NCBI GenBank assembly: GCA_963634745.1
Contig: CAVHCX010000007.1
Location: 38,475-102,474, forward strand
Source of the DNA: CAKRJP01 sp963634745
Lineage (GTDB): Bacteria; Bacillota; Clostridia; Lachnospirales; Lachnospiraceae
Direction: 5' to 3'
Length of the DNA stretch: 64,000 bases
Shown: piece by piece, positions 26,133 to 33,202 of the stretch
Position numbering within the stretch: position 1 is the stretch's first letter
How the letters are laid out: the number at the start of each line of letters is the position of its first letter
Notes under the pieces: generated by a model
Told to the model about the DNA's origin: nothing
Seen by the model: only the letters and a program-made list of their open reading frames with translations
The model's database searches: none
Position numbers and translations under genes: made by a program

Positions 26133-27113
26133 CTAATTCGATGCCTTACTGCCAAATACAGTCTCTCCAAATACCTTTGAAAATGCTTTCGCGCTATCCC
26201 CATTCATATGTCCGTCATAATCCACATAATTGGCCAAATCATGGCTATAACTTTGATAATACTCTCTATTGAAATTATAATACGGCACATTATTGGCTTC
26301 AAAATACTCTGAAAAATAATCCCATGCCTCACGATAACTATCTTCTTCCTGAACAAGCATTGTCGCTGCCAATGGCATTGTTGTTGCAATAAAGTCAATA
26401 TCATTATCTTTACATAATTGAATCAATTTGTCCAGATATTCCATATTTGTGGCCTTCACCTCATCCTTTGAAAACAAGGTAGGGGAATAAGCAGGAAAAT
26501 CTTCTACTGCCACCGGATATTTTTCAATAAATCCATTTTCATGATACTCCTGTACCGTTCCTTTCAGATAAGACACATCATAATTGTTGGTCACTTTCTG
26601 ATATACCGTATCCTTCATCTTTGATAATTCGTACTGCAAGGAATATTCATGAAAAGCAAACAGCGGAGACCGAAAATCACATTCTAACATGGTATCCCAA
26701 AAGTATTCTGCTTTGGTTAATGACATTGGAAATTCATGATAAAACAAGAGATAATTATTTCCTTTTTCTTTTTCTGTTGTAAAGTATCCTGGCGAAAGTT
26801 CAAATACAATAGTTTTGGGCTTCTGTTTTTCAATGACTAATTTTGTTAAATAATATGCATCTACCGGATATTCTCCACCGACACACAAATTATGTCCTGT
26901 CAGTCCCGTTCCTTCCAACATGCTATCCGGATCCAGATCCGACATTCCATTGGAAGTTCCTAGTATTATAACATCCTTCTGCTGGCTTGTAACTGTGTGA
27001 ATGTCATTTCTTACAAATGTACAAGGGTATAAAACAAGATCCAGTCCCTTGATCATCAATACACAAATCAGCAGACCTGCAATCATTTTTATTGCTTTTT
27101 TAAAATTGTGCAT
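26133..27113 (-). CDS. SGNH-hydrolase-like protein in DltD position
   Basis: A 326-aa protein with an N-terminal signal anchor (helix at about 8-28) and an extracytoplasmic SGNH-like domain. The block I motif is ILGTSNGMSDLDP with catalytic Ser in GTS. The block V motif is DYDGHMNGDSA with the Asp-x-x-His pair. An intermediate block, LCVGGEYPVDAYY, fits an SGNH fold. In dlt operons the extracellular partner of DltB is DltD, which is also a Ser-His-Asp protein; this one is shorter and diverged, so I leave the symbol blank. It overlaps the dltB 3' end by 14 nt, with AGGGGG 8 nt before its ATG. Confidence 0.8.
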   Translation of the reverse strand: MHNFKKAIKMIAGLLICVLMIKGLDLVLYPCTFVRNDIHTVTSQQKDVIILGTSNGMSDLDPDSMLEGTGLTGHNLCVGGEYPVDAYYLTKLVIEKQKPKTIVFELSPGYFTTEKEKGNNYLLFYHEFPMSLTKAEYFWDTMLECDFRSPLFAFHEYSLQYELSKMKDTVYQKVTNNYDVSYLKGTVQEYHENGFIEKYPVAVEDFPAYSPTLFSKDEVKATNMEYLDKLIQLCKDNDIDFIATTMPLAATMLVQEEDSYREAWDYFSEYFEANNVPYYNFNREYYQSYSHDLANYVDYDGHMNGDSAKAFSKVFGETVFGSKASN

Positions 27114-28626
27114 AAATGAACCCCCTAGCTACTGACATTGGACTAAATAATGGAATACTCAAAAATAACAGCATGCAGATTGCAAATTCCAAAATCGCAG
27201 GTGTTTTTATGGCCGCTTCTTCCATATTTACTCCTCTTTCTTTTAACAAGCTCACAACAAACCAAATCACACAGCCTACAATCAAGGTAAGCAAAGCATA
27301 GGGCGTATATTCCACTCCAAGCTTTCCTGATGAAATAAGTAAAAACTGTGACGGATGAAAGCTTGTAACAGAATATTTCATCATTTTCAATGCATCTCCT
27401 ACAGAGCTTACACAATCAAAATACTGACCTATATTAAACAAGATAAAGGTTCTTAATATCATAAACAGATGGTAGCCTTTACTTTGTTCTTTGATATGTA
27501 GCTTCGTCTTCCAGATCTTATAAGTATCTGTCAAGAACCCACTGGTTGCGATGATAATACCATTATAAAATCCCCATCCAACATTATTCCAGCTTGCCCC
27601 GTGCCATAAGCCTACTAGTACAAATACAATCAAGTCCGAAATTGCAATTGATACAAAACGACCTTTTTTTCGTCCCCATCTTGCTTTTGCCTTTTTTTGA
27701 ACTTTACTCATAAACTTGGACAAGGTCAATGGATAAAAGACATAATCCTTCATCCAGGTTCCCAGAGAAATATGCCATCTTCTCCAAAAGTCACTGATTG
27801 AAGTGGAGAACAAGGGCTGCCTGAAGTTCTCATCCAACCGAATTCCAAACATTGCCGCCACTCCTAATACCATATCAATTCCACCGGCAAAATCTCCATA
27901 TAACTCTATGGTATATAAGAGTACTCCAAATATAGCAATCCCCGAGTATTCTTCCGGATTTGAAAAAATTGCAATTCTATAAACTGAAGCCCACTCAGCT
28001 ACAATCATTTTCTTAAACAGTCCCCATAGGATTCGCTCAATTCCGTATTTAATTTGATGTAAATCCAGTTTATGGGGGCTTGTCAATTGTCCTGCCAATT
28101 TTCCATATCTACCAATGGGACCTTGCACAAGCTGTGGAAAGAAGGATACAAACAAGGCATATTTAGCCAGATTTACTTCTGCTTGTTCTCTCCCCCAATA
28201 TACATCCAAAAGATAGCCCAGAGATTGAAATGTGTAATAAGAAATTCCCAAAGGTAAAATCAAATGCATTAAATTTATATGACCATTTGTCAGCAAATTA
28301 ATATTCGAGATTAAAAAATTGGTATATTTTAAGAAGGCTAACATTCCCAAATCCAGCAATATACCCAATGTAACAATTCTTTTTTTCTTCTTAGCTGCTG
28401 ATTTTTCATCAGACTGTGATGCACCTATCTTTTTTATCCATAAGGCACATCCATAAGTCACCACGGTTGAAAAAATCAAAAAGAAAACTGCCGGTATACT
28501 TACGATCATATAATAACAATAGCTACATACCAACAACACAATCCATTGTAAACGTTTTGGGACTACATAATAGATACATAGTCCCAATAATGTGAACAAA
28601 AAAAACAAATTCGATGTCAACAACAT
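27100..28626 (-). CDS. dltB: MBOAT O-acyltransferase (DltB-like)
   Basis: A 508-aa membrane-bound O-acyltransferase with about 11 hydrophobic segments. MBOAT hallmarks: FFPQLVQGPIGRYGKL, the FRQPLFSTSISDFWRRWHISLGTWMKDYVFYPL block, and the catalytic His in GLWHGASWNNVGWGFYNG. By family knowledge DltB receives D-alanine from the carrier protein in the cytoplasm and transfers it outward for esterification of teichoic acid. The AlgI-type alginate acetylase branch is similar, but the adenylating enzyme and carrier in the same operon favour the Dlt role. The ATG has GAGAGGA upstream. It is 27 nt after the adenylating enzyme and overlaps the SGNH gene by 14 nt. Confidence 0.9.
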   Translation of the reverse strand: MLLTSNLFFLFTLLGLCIYYVVPKRLQWIVLLVCSYCYYMIVSIPAVFFLIFSTVVTYGCALWIKKIGASQSDEKSAAKKKKRIVTLGILLDLGMLAFLKYTNFLISNINLLTNGHINLMHLILPLGISYYTFQSLGYLLDVYWGREQAEVNLAKYALFVSFFPQLVQGPIGRYGKLAGQLTSPHKLDLHQIKYGIERILWGLFKKMIVAEWASVYRIAIFSNPEEYSGIAIFGVLLYTIELYGDFAGGIDMVLGVAAMFGIRLDENFRQPLFSTSISDFWRRWHISLGTWMKDYVFYPLTLSKFMSKVQKKAKARWGRKKGRFVSIAISDLIVFVLVGLWHGASWNNVGWGFYNGIIIATSGFLTDTYKIWKTKLHIKEQSKGYHLFMILRTFILFNIGQYFDCVSSVGDALKMMKYSVTSFHPSQFLLISSGKLGVEYTPYALLTLIVGCVIWFVVSLLKERGVNMEEAAIKTPAILEFAICMLLFLSIPLFSPMSVARGFIYAQF

Positions 28627-28653
28627 TTTTCTATTTTCCTCTCATTTATTGCA

Positions 28654-30189
28654 TCATACTAATTCCTTTAATTTGGCTCTATCTATTTTTCCGTTTGCAT
28701 TGTGTGGCATTGCTTTCATATATACAACTTTTCCCGGAATCATATACTGCGGCACGCGAGTTGCCAAGGCATCTGTTAGCATTTTGGTGTCCATCTCTAC
28801 TCCATCATAGAAAAAGACAATCTTCTTTCTTTTAGAATTATACATACATGCACAATCTCGAATCCCTTCAATAGCATTTCCTGCAGATTCGATTTCTCCC
28901 AACTCAATACGGTATCCCATGTGTTTAATTTGAAAATCTTTTCGTGAAATATAAATCAAATTTCCTGCTTCATTATATCTTACCAAGTCTCCCGTATGAT
29001 AGATGCGATCCGGATATCTCTGATGCAATGGATTTTGCACAAATGCCTGACTCGTTCTTTCAGGATTGTTATAATATCCCAAAGCCAAGCACGAACCGCG
29101 CATACACAGTTCGCCGATTTCACCCTCAGCAACTTCCTTTCCGTTCTCATCCAAAAGAAGAGCCTGAGAATTGTTAATTGGAATTCCTATCGGCAAGGGT
29201 TGTCCTTCTTCTTCCTCCCCATTTCTTATATAGGCCGTACATACAAAAGTTTCTGTAGGACCATATAAATTCGCATACACAGCATCCGGCAAATATTTAA
29301 TCCAGTAATCCAACTGTTTTCTCTGTAGCACCTCTCCGGCAAACATGATCTGTTTTAGATATTTTGGCAATACAACATCAAACGTTTGAAGATTGGCAAC
29401 GATTGCCATTGCTGATGGCACCCATAAAAAAGTAGATACTTTTTTCTCATTCATGTATTCCACTAATCGAACCGGAAAGCCAAAATAACTTTGTGGAATA
29501 ATAACCATCTTTGCTCCGAAATAAATTGCTCCATAAATATCATGTATTGATACATCGAAATAAAATGGGGCTTGATTACCAAATACTGCAGAACTATCAA
29601 GTTCAAAGTTGTCATCTAACCATTCCATATAGTTTGTTACAACTCTGTGATTAAGCAGAACTCCCTTGGGCACACCGGTAGAACCACTGGTAAACAATAC
29701 ATATAGCGGATCTGACTCCACCATATCTTTTCGGATGTCTAAAAGAAGCTTCTTATCAATTTCCTGCTTTAACATATCTTCCAAAAGAACAATTTTTCTA
29801 TCTCCGGCAAAGCTTTCCGCCAGATGCTTATGAGCCTCATCCGTCACAATAATTTCAGGTAAAAGAACACTCATGATCACCTGAATACGTTCAATCGGCA
29901 TTTTTACATCTAATGGACAATAAAAGTTTCCGCTATAAACAACTCCCAAAAAGGACACCACTGCCTCCACCGACTTGTCCATAAATACTGCTATCGGCTC
30001 TCTTGTTTTTCCAAGTTCTTTTGCCAGAAATGTACCAATCTGCTGTGCTTTTCCTTCCACCTGCTTATGAGTCATAACTGTGTTTTTGTCTTCATACAAT
30101 TCTTTATCCGGAGTTTTTCCTGCAGAAATTTCCAAATACTCTAACACATTGTGCACATGTCTTTTTTCTTCATTCTCATTTGCCTTCAT
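28654..30189 (-). CDS. dltA: D-alanine:carrier-protein ligase-like adenylating enzyme (DltA)
   Basis: A 511-aa AMP-forming adenylation enzyme that activates an amino acid and loads it onto a carrier protein. Core motifs: A3 LFTSGSTGVPKG (P-loop), A5 NLYGPTET, A7 YHTGDLV and A8 IKHMGYRIELGEIE, with the A10 catalytic lysine in NANGKIDRAKL near the C-terminus. Length and single-module architecture match DltA, not an NRPS. The D-Ala preference is inferred from operon context. GGAGGAGG stands 9 nt before the ATG. It is the first gene of the operon dltA-dltB-SGNH-dltC. A terminator for efp lies just upstream, and I could not place a convincing promoter in the remaining 45 nt. Confidence 0.88.
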   Translation of the reverse strand: MKANENEEKRHVHNVLEYLEISAGKTPDKELYEDKNTVMTHKQVEGKAQQIGTFLAKELGKTREPIAVFMDKSVEAVVSFLGVVYSGNFYCPLDVKMPIERIQVIMSVLLPEIIVTDEAHKHLAESFAGDRKIVLLEDMLKQEIDKKLLLDIRKDMVESDPLYVLFTSGSTGVPKGVLLNHRVVTNYMEWLDDNFELDSSAVFGNQAPFYFDVSIHDIYGAIYFGAKMVIIPQSYFGFPVRLVEYMNEKKVSTFLWVPSAMAIVANLQTFDVVLPKYLKQIMFAGEVLQRKQLDYWIKYLPDAVYANLYGPTETFVCTAYIRNGEEEEGQPLPIGIPINNSQALLLDENGKEVAEGEIGELCMRGSCLALGYYNNPERTSQAFVQNPLHQRYPDRIYHTGDLVRYNEAGNLIYISRKDFQIKHMGYRIELGEIESAGNAIEGIRDCACMYNSKRKKIVFFYDGVEMDTKMLTDALATRVPQYMIPGKVVYMKAMPHNANGKIDRAKLKELV

Positions 30190-30234
30190 CTTTTCATTCC
30201 TCCTCCCGCAGTAACTTTTGGGTTATTTAAATAC

Positions 30235-30263
30235 AAAAAGAGCTACGTCTACCAAGACGCAGC
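30235..30263 (-). terminator. Terminator of efp
   Basis: Minus strand GCTGCGTC pairs with GACGTAGC (one G-U) around a 6-nt loop, then TTTTT. It lies 18 nt after the efp stop codon and before the dlt-like operon. Confidence 0.8.
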
Positions 30264-30280
30264 CCCAAAAAATTATCTTA

Positions 30281-30844
30281 TTATGCTCTTGATAAATACT
30301 CTCCGGTACGAGTATCAATTTTGATTGTCTCTCCCTGCTCAACGAACAATGGAACCATAACCTGAGCACCTGTCTCAAGAATTGCAGGTTTTGTTGCTCC
30401 TGTAGCTGTATTACCCTTAACTCCCGGCTCAGACTCTGTGATCAGAAGCTCTACAGTAAGAGGCGGCTCGATAGAGAATGGATTACCCTGGTAAGAAACA
30501 ACTGTGACCTCTTCATTCTCCTTAACAAACTTCAAAGAATCTCCTACGGTATCTGTTCCTACCGGAATCTGATCGTAAGTCTCATTGTCCATGAAATAGA
30601 ATAACTCACCATCATTGTAAAGATACTGCATCTTCTTCCTCTCGATATAAGCCTCGTCAAATGTCTCTGTTGGACGGAAGGTTCTCTCAACCACACCACC
30701 ATCGATCACGTTCTTAAGCTTAGTACGTACAAAGGCAGCTCCCTTTCCCGGTTTAACGTGTAAGAACTCAAGTACCTGATATACGTTACCTTCGATCTCT
30801 AATGTCATACCATTTCTGAACTCGCCTGCGCTCTTCTTTGCCAT
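30281..30844 (-). CDS. efp: Translation elongation factor P
   Basis: EF-P (187 aa) rescues ribosomes stalled on polyproline. The KOW-like domain carries the tip loop VKPGKGAAF, with the modifiable Lys at about residue 34. Two OB domains follow, with the VELLITESEPGVKGNTATG signature and the C-terminal IKIDTRTGEYLSRA. The open frame begins 11 codons earlier, but I place the start at 30844: the protein then opens MAKKSAGEFRNGM as expected and AAGGAGG stands 7-8 nt upstream. It is downstream of yqeG with its own predicted promoter and a structured leader, and ends at a terminator. No EF-P modification enzymes are nearby. Confidence 0.96.
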   Translation of the reverse strand: MAKKSAGEFRNGMTLEIEGNVYQVLEFLHVKPGKGAAFVRTKLKNVIDGGVVERTFRPTETFDEAYIERKKMQYLYNDGELFYFMDNETYDQIPVGTDTVGDSLKFVKENEEVTVVSYQGNPFSIEPPLTVELLITESEPGVKGNTATGATKPAILETGAQVMVPLFVEQGETIKIDTRTGEYLSRA

Positions 30845-30872
30845 TATATAATCCTCCTTAACCATGCCTTTC

Positions 30873-30939
30873 GGCACTTATCCTCTGCTATTAGTGCCGG
30901 TCATCATGCATTTTTAAAAAAAGTTCTGAAAAATGACCG
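30873..30939 (-). other. Two consecutive hairpins in the efp leader
   Basis: On the minus strand, CGGTCAT pairs with ATGACCG (30898-30939 outer limits), followed at once by GGCACT pairing with AGTGCC (30873-30898). Together they fill most of the roughly 105-nt untranslated leader between the predicted efp promoter and the RBS. No T-run follows, so they are not simple terminators. Confidence 0.5.
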
Positions 30940-30953
30940 CACTCACTTCAATA

Positions 30954-30982
30954 ATTTTATAATAGTTTCCTCTATTTTTCAA
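30954..30982 (-). promoter_or_regulatory. Predicted promoter of efp
   Basis: Minus strand: -35 TTGAAA (30977-30982), 17-bp spacer, -10 TAAAAT (30954-30959). The -35 lies within the last codons of yqeG. Confidence 0.5.
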
Positions 30983-31481
30983 CCTTCTTTTTGTTTTTCA
31001 AATAGAAATAAAGCACAATCTTCTCCAAATATCTCTTAAGAACAATCTGGATCTCTTCCTTAGGATGAATGGGCTTAACCAAAATACTCTTAATTCCGGT
31101 CCTTTTTGCTCCCCAAACATCGGTAAAGAGCTGGTCTCCGATAAATACAGTATTGGATGTGTCCGTTCCCATAATCTCCATGGCCTTCCTGTAATTTTTT
31201 GTAGAAGGCTTGTGGGCATCATAGACATAATCCACCTGGATAGGCTCATTAAACTTTGCAACCCTAGGCTCCTTATTATTAGATATAAGGCAGCAGCGAA
31301 AGCCGATCTCCTTTAGTTTTTGAAACAATTTGATGGCTCTATCATCTGCCGGTGCCCCGTGGGGAACCAAGGTATTATCAATATCAAAAATCAATCCTCG
31401 AATCCCCTCTTCATATAACTTATCAAAGTCAATGACATAGGTGGATGCCACATATTGGTCCGGATAAAATGTCTTCAGCAT
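30972..31481 (-). CDS. yqeG: YqeG family HAD-IIIA phosphatase
   Basis: A 169-aa HAD hydrolase of the YqeG type. Motif I FDIDNTLVPHG has nucleophile Asp33 and Asp35; motif II is CCLISNNK; motif III/IV is HKPSTKNYRKAM with VFIGDQLFTDVWGAKRTG. The C-terminal basic tail (YFYLKNKKKVEK) follows a hydrophobic stretch. YqeG proteins are conserved in Firmicutes next to ribosome-biogenesis or shikimate genes; a phosphatidylglycerophosphate phosphatase role has been described for plant and cyanobacterial relatives, and I treat it only as a possibility here. It starts 3 nt after the aroQ-aroK fusion stop, so the two are surely co-transcribed. Confidence 0.92.
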   Translation of the reverse strand: MLKTFYPDQYVASTYVIDFDKLYEEGIRGLIFDIDNTLVPHGAPADDRAIKLFQKLKEIGFRCCLISNNKEPRVAKFNEPIQVDYVYDAHKPSTKNYRKAMEIMGTDTSNTVFIGDQLFTDVWGAKRTGIKSILVKPIHPKEEIQIVLKRYLEKIVLYFYLKNKKKVEK

Positions 31482-31484
31482 ATT

Positions 31485-32273
31485 TTATTCTTCCGTTTCT
31501 GTCAAACGACCTACCAGTTCCTCACAAATCTGCAAAATAGACTTATGATCTGTCTGGATCACAATATCCGCTGCAGCTTCATATTTTTCTCTACGCTGTT
31601 CCATGAGCTCCGCAATACCCTGGACGTTCTTGCGGCCCCTAAGTACCGGTCGATTATCATCATCCTTTACACGCTCATAGATTTCTTCCGGGCTGGCAGT
31701 AAGAAGGACAACCTTTCCGTTTTTCTTCATCTCGGCAACATTGCGCTCTCTCATAGCAACACCACCTCCACAGGAAATTACCACATTCTTCTTATCCTGC
31801 ATATCGATCAAAAGCTCTGTCTCAAGATTACGGAAGTACTCTTCTCCATAGGTTTCAAAAATATCCGGAATACTCATGCCCTGATTCTCTGCAATAACCT
31901 GATCCATCTCCACCACTTCCATAGCAAACATGGTACTAAGATAATCAGAAATTGTAGACTTTCCGGCTCCCATAAATCCAATCAATACAATATTGTAGTC
32001 AAAGAGCTTTCTTGCCTGGATTTTCTTACTATTGTGGAGAATACACTCAAAGACATCATAAATCTCATCTTTGTATTTATTGCTGTGTAACTTTTCCCCC
32101 AAACGAACCTTTTGCTTCTTCTCCTGCTTGGGCTGTAGAATTGGCATCCCAAATTCTTCCTTGTATGCCATAATCTTTTCTACAATGGAATTACGTTCCA
32201 TCAAAGCATCGATAATCTTATCATCACACAGGGCCAGCTGCTCTCTGTACATTTCCAAATCGTTCATATTCAA
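31485..32273 (-). CDS. Chorismate mutase-shikimate kinase fusion
   Basis: A 262-aa protein joining two shikimate/aromatic pathway activities. Residues 1-90 form an AroQ-class chorismate mutase helix bundle; Arg10 (YREQLALCDDKI), Arg27 and Lys38 fit the expected active-site pattern (chorismate to prephenate). Residues 92-262 are shikimate kinase: P-loop GFMGAGKST (99-107), VVEMDQVI, FRNLETE, the CGGGVA motif and the RPVLRG lid. So it would act before and after chorismate formation. Shikimate kinase length is normal, so this is a true fusion rather than an artefact. It heads an operon with yqeG. No other aro genes are in the window. Confidence 0.9.
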   Translation of the reverse strand: MNMNDLEMYREQLALCDDKIIDALMERNSIVEKIMAYKEEFGMPILQPKQEKKQKVRLGEKLHSNKYKDEIYDVFECILHNSKKIQARKLFDYNIVLIGFMGAGKSTISDYLSTMFAMEVVEMDQVIAENQGMSIPDIFETYGEEYFRNLETELLIDMQDKKNVVISCGGGVAMRERNVAEMKKNGKVVLLTASPEEIYERVKDDDNRPVLRGRKNVQGIAELMEQRREKYEAAADIVIQTDHKSILQICEELVGRLTETEE

Positions 32274-32359
32274 ACTCCTATTTTATATTTTGTCGATAAC
32301 AAAGTAATTCTACACTAGTTTTCTTCACTTGAAAATACAAAAACAGAGTTTTTCAATAT

Positions 32360-33190
32360 TTAATAAGTGAGTCCGTCAGTAACACATCCATCATCTGCTC
32401 CACTAGCCTCTGTTCCTGTAGAAGCAGAACTCTCTGTAGATTGCGCCGGTTCTGTATAAGTTGCGGCAGGTTCTGTATAAGTTGTATCAGACTCTGTGGA
32501 TGTTGATGAAGATGAAGCCGATGAAGCTGCTGCCTCTGCTGCTGCGGCTGCCTCTGCCTGAGCTGCGGCTTCTGCCTCTGCTGCTGCAGTAGCTGTTGCT
32601 GCATCGGAAGCTTTCTTTGCCTCCTCAGCCTGGGTCTTTATGGCTTTTTCAGCCTCTAATGTAGAAACTTCTTTGCCATCCTGCTCATAAGTAATGTAGG
32701 CCAACTGATCCTGCAATAAAATCTTAGCCTCTTTTACACTATCAAATGGGAAGGCGTGAAGTTCTATGGTAGTCTTATCTGCAAAGGTCAGCTGCACTGT
32801 ATATTCCACCGGAAGTTCCTTTCCTGTCTCCGTCGCAGTACTCTTAGCAGCCTCGTCAGAAGGCTTGTAATACAAGGTTCTTGTCTCATCCTTTGCAAAG
32901 GAGTCATCGGTCTTTAAGATACTGGCCGGATAAGCTTCCTCATTGGAAGTCTTGATCGCTACTGCGGTAATGTCCTGGCCTGTGCTATTTGTAAGTTTCA
33001 CCTCAAAAGCTCCCTCACTCTTTTCACCAATGGTTTTTTCTTCCTTGGCAGTCGTGCTGGTCTTTTCTTTTTTCACCGATACAGAAGTCTCTGTCTTTTT
33101 CGTATCTTCACTCTTGCTCTGACTGCAGCCTGTCATCATAGAAACAGATAGGGCTCCAGCTATAAGTAACATTGCAATTCTCTTTTTCAT
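32360..33190 (-). CDS. Ala/Ser-rich lipoprotein of unknown function
   Basis: A 276-aa lipoprotein: signal peptide and lipobox MMTGC with lipidated Cys22, so it should be anchored on the outer face of the membrane. Residues 55-165 form a beta-rich domain (FEVKLTNSTGQDITAVAIKT, TRTLYYKPSDEA, VQLTFADKTTIELHAFPFD) that looks like an extracellular immunoglobulin-like module. It recurs in Lachnospiraceae lipoproteins but I cannot name it. Residues 185-262 are low-complexity Ala/Glu then Ser/Thr-rich, with a duplicated TYTEPA. The tail is GADDGCVTDGLTY, with a single Cys. It lies 12 nt downstream of the ChW/transglutaminase-like gene, so the two probably form a surface pair. Confidence 0.8.
   Translation of the reverse strand: MKKRIAMLLIAGALSVSMMTGCSQSKSEDTKKTETSVSVKKEKTSTTAKEEKTIGEKSEGAFEVKLTNSTGQDITAVAIKTSNEEAYPASILKTDDSFAKDETRTLYYKPSDEAAKSTATETGKELPVEYTVQLTFADKTTIELHAFPFDSVKEAKILLQDQLAYITYEQDGKEVSTLEAEKAIKTQAEEAKKASDAATATAAAEAEAAAQAEAAAAAEAAASSASSSSTSTESDTTYTEPAATYTEPAQSTESSASTGTEASGADDGCVTDGLTY
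32395..32645 (-). repeat. Low-complexity Ala/Glu/Ser/Thr coding tract
   Basis: Imperfect GCT/GCA/GCC and GAA/GAG codon runs, with a duplicated segment encoding TYTEPA, inside the lipoprotein gene. An ORF in another frame here is only Gln-rich shadow. The tract could change length by slippage. Confidence 0.6.
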
Positions 33191-33202
33191 AATTCCTCCA
33201 TT

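Noticed and set aside
31455..32090. 211-aa plus-strand ORF
   Set aside because: It lies antisense to the well-supported aroQ-aroK fusion, has no RBS, and its sequence is a frame shadow.
32353..32604. 83-aa Gln-rich ORF
   Set aside because: A frame shadow of the Ala/Ser tract of the lipoprotein gene.
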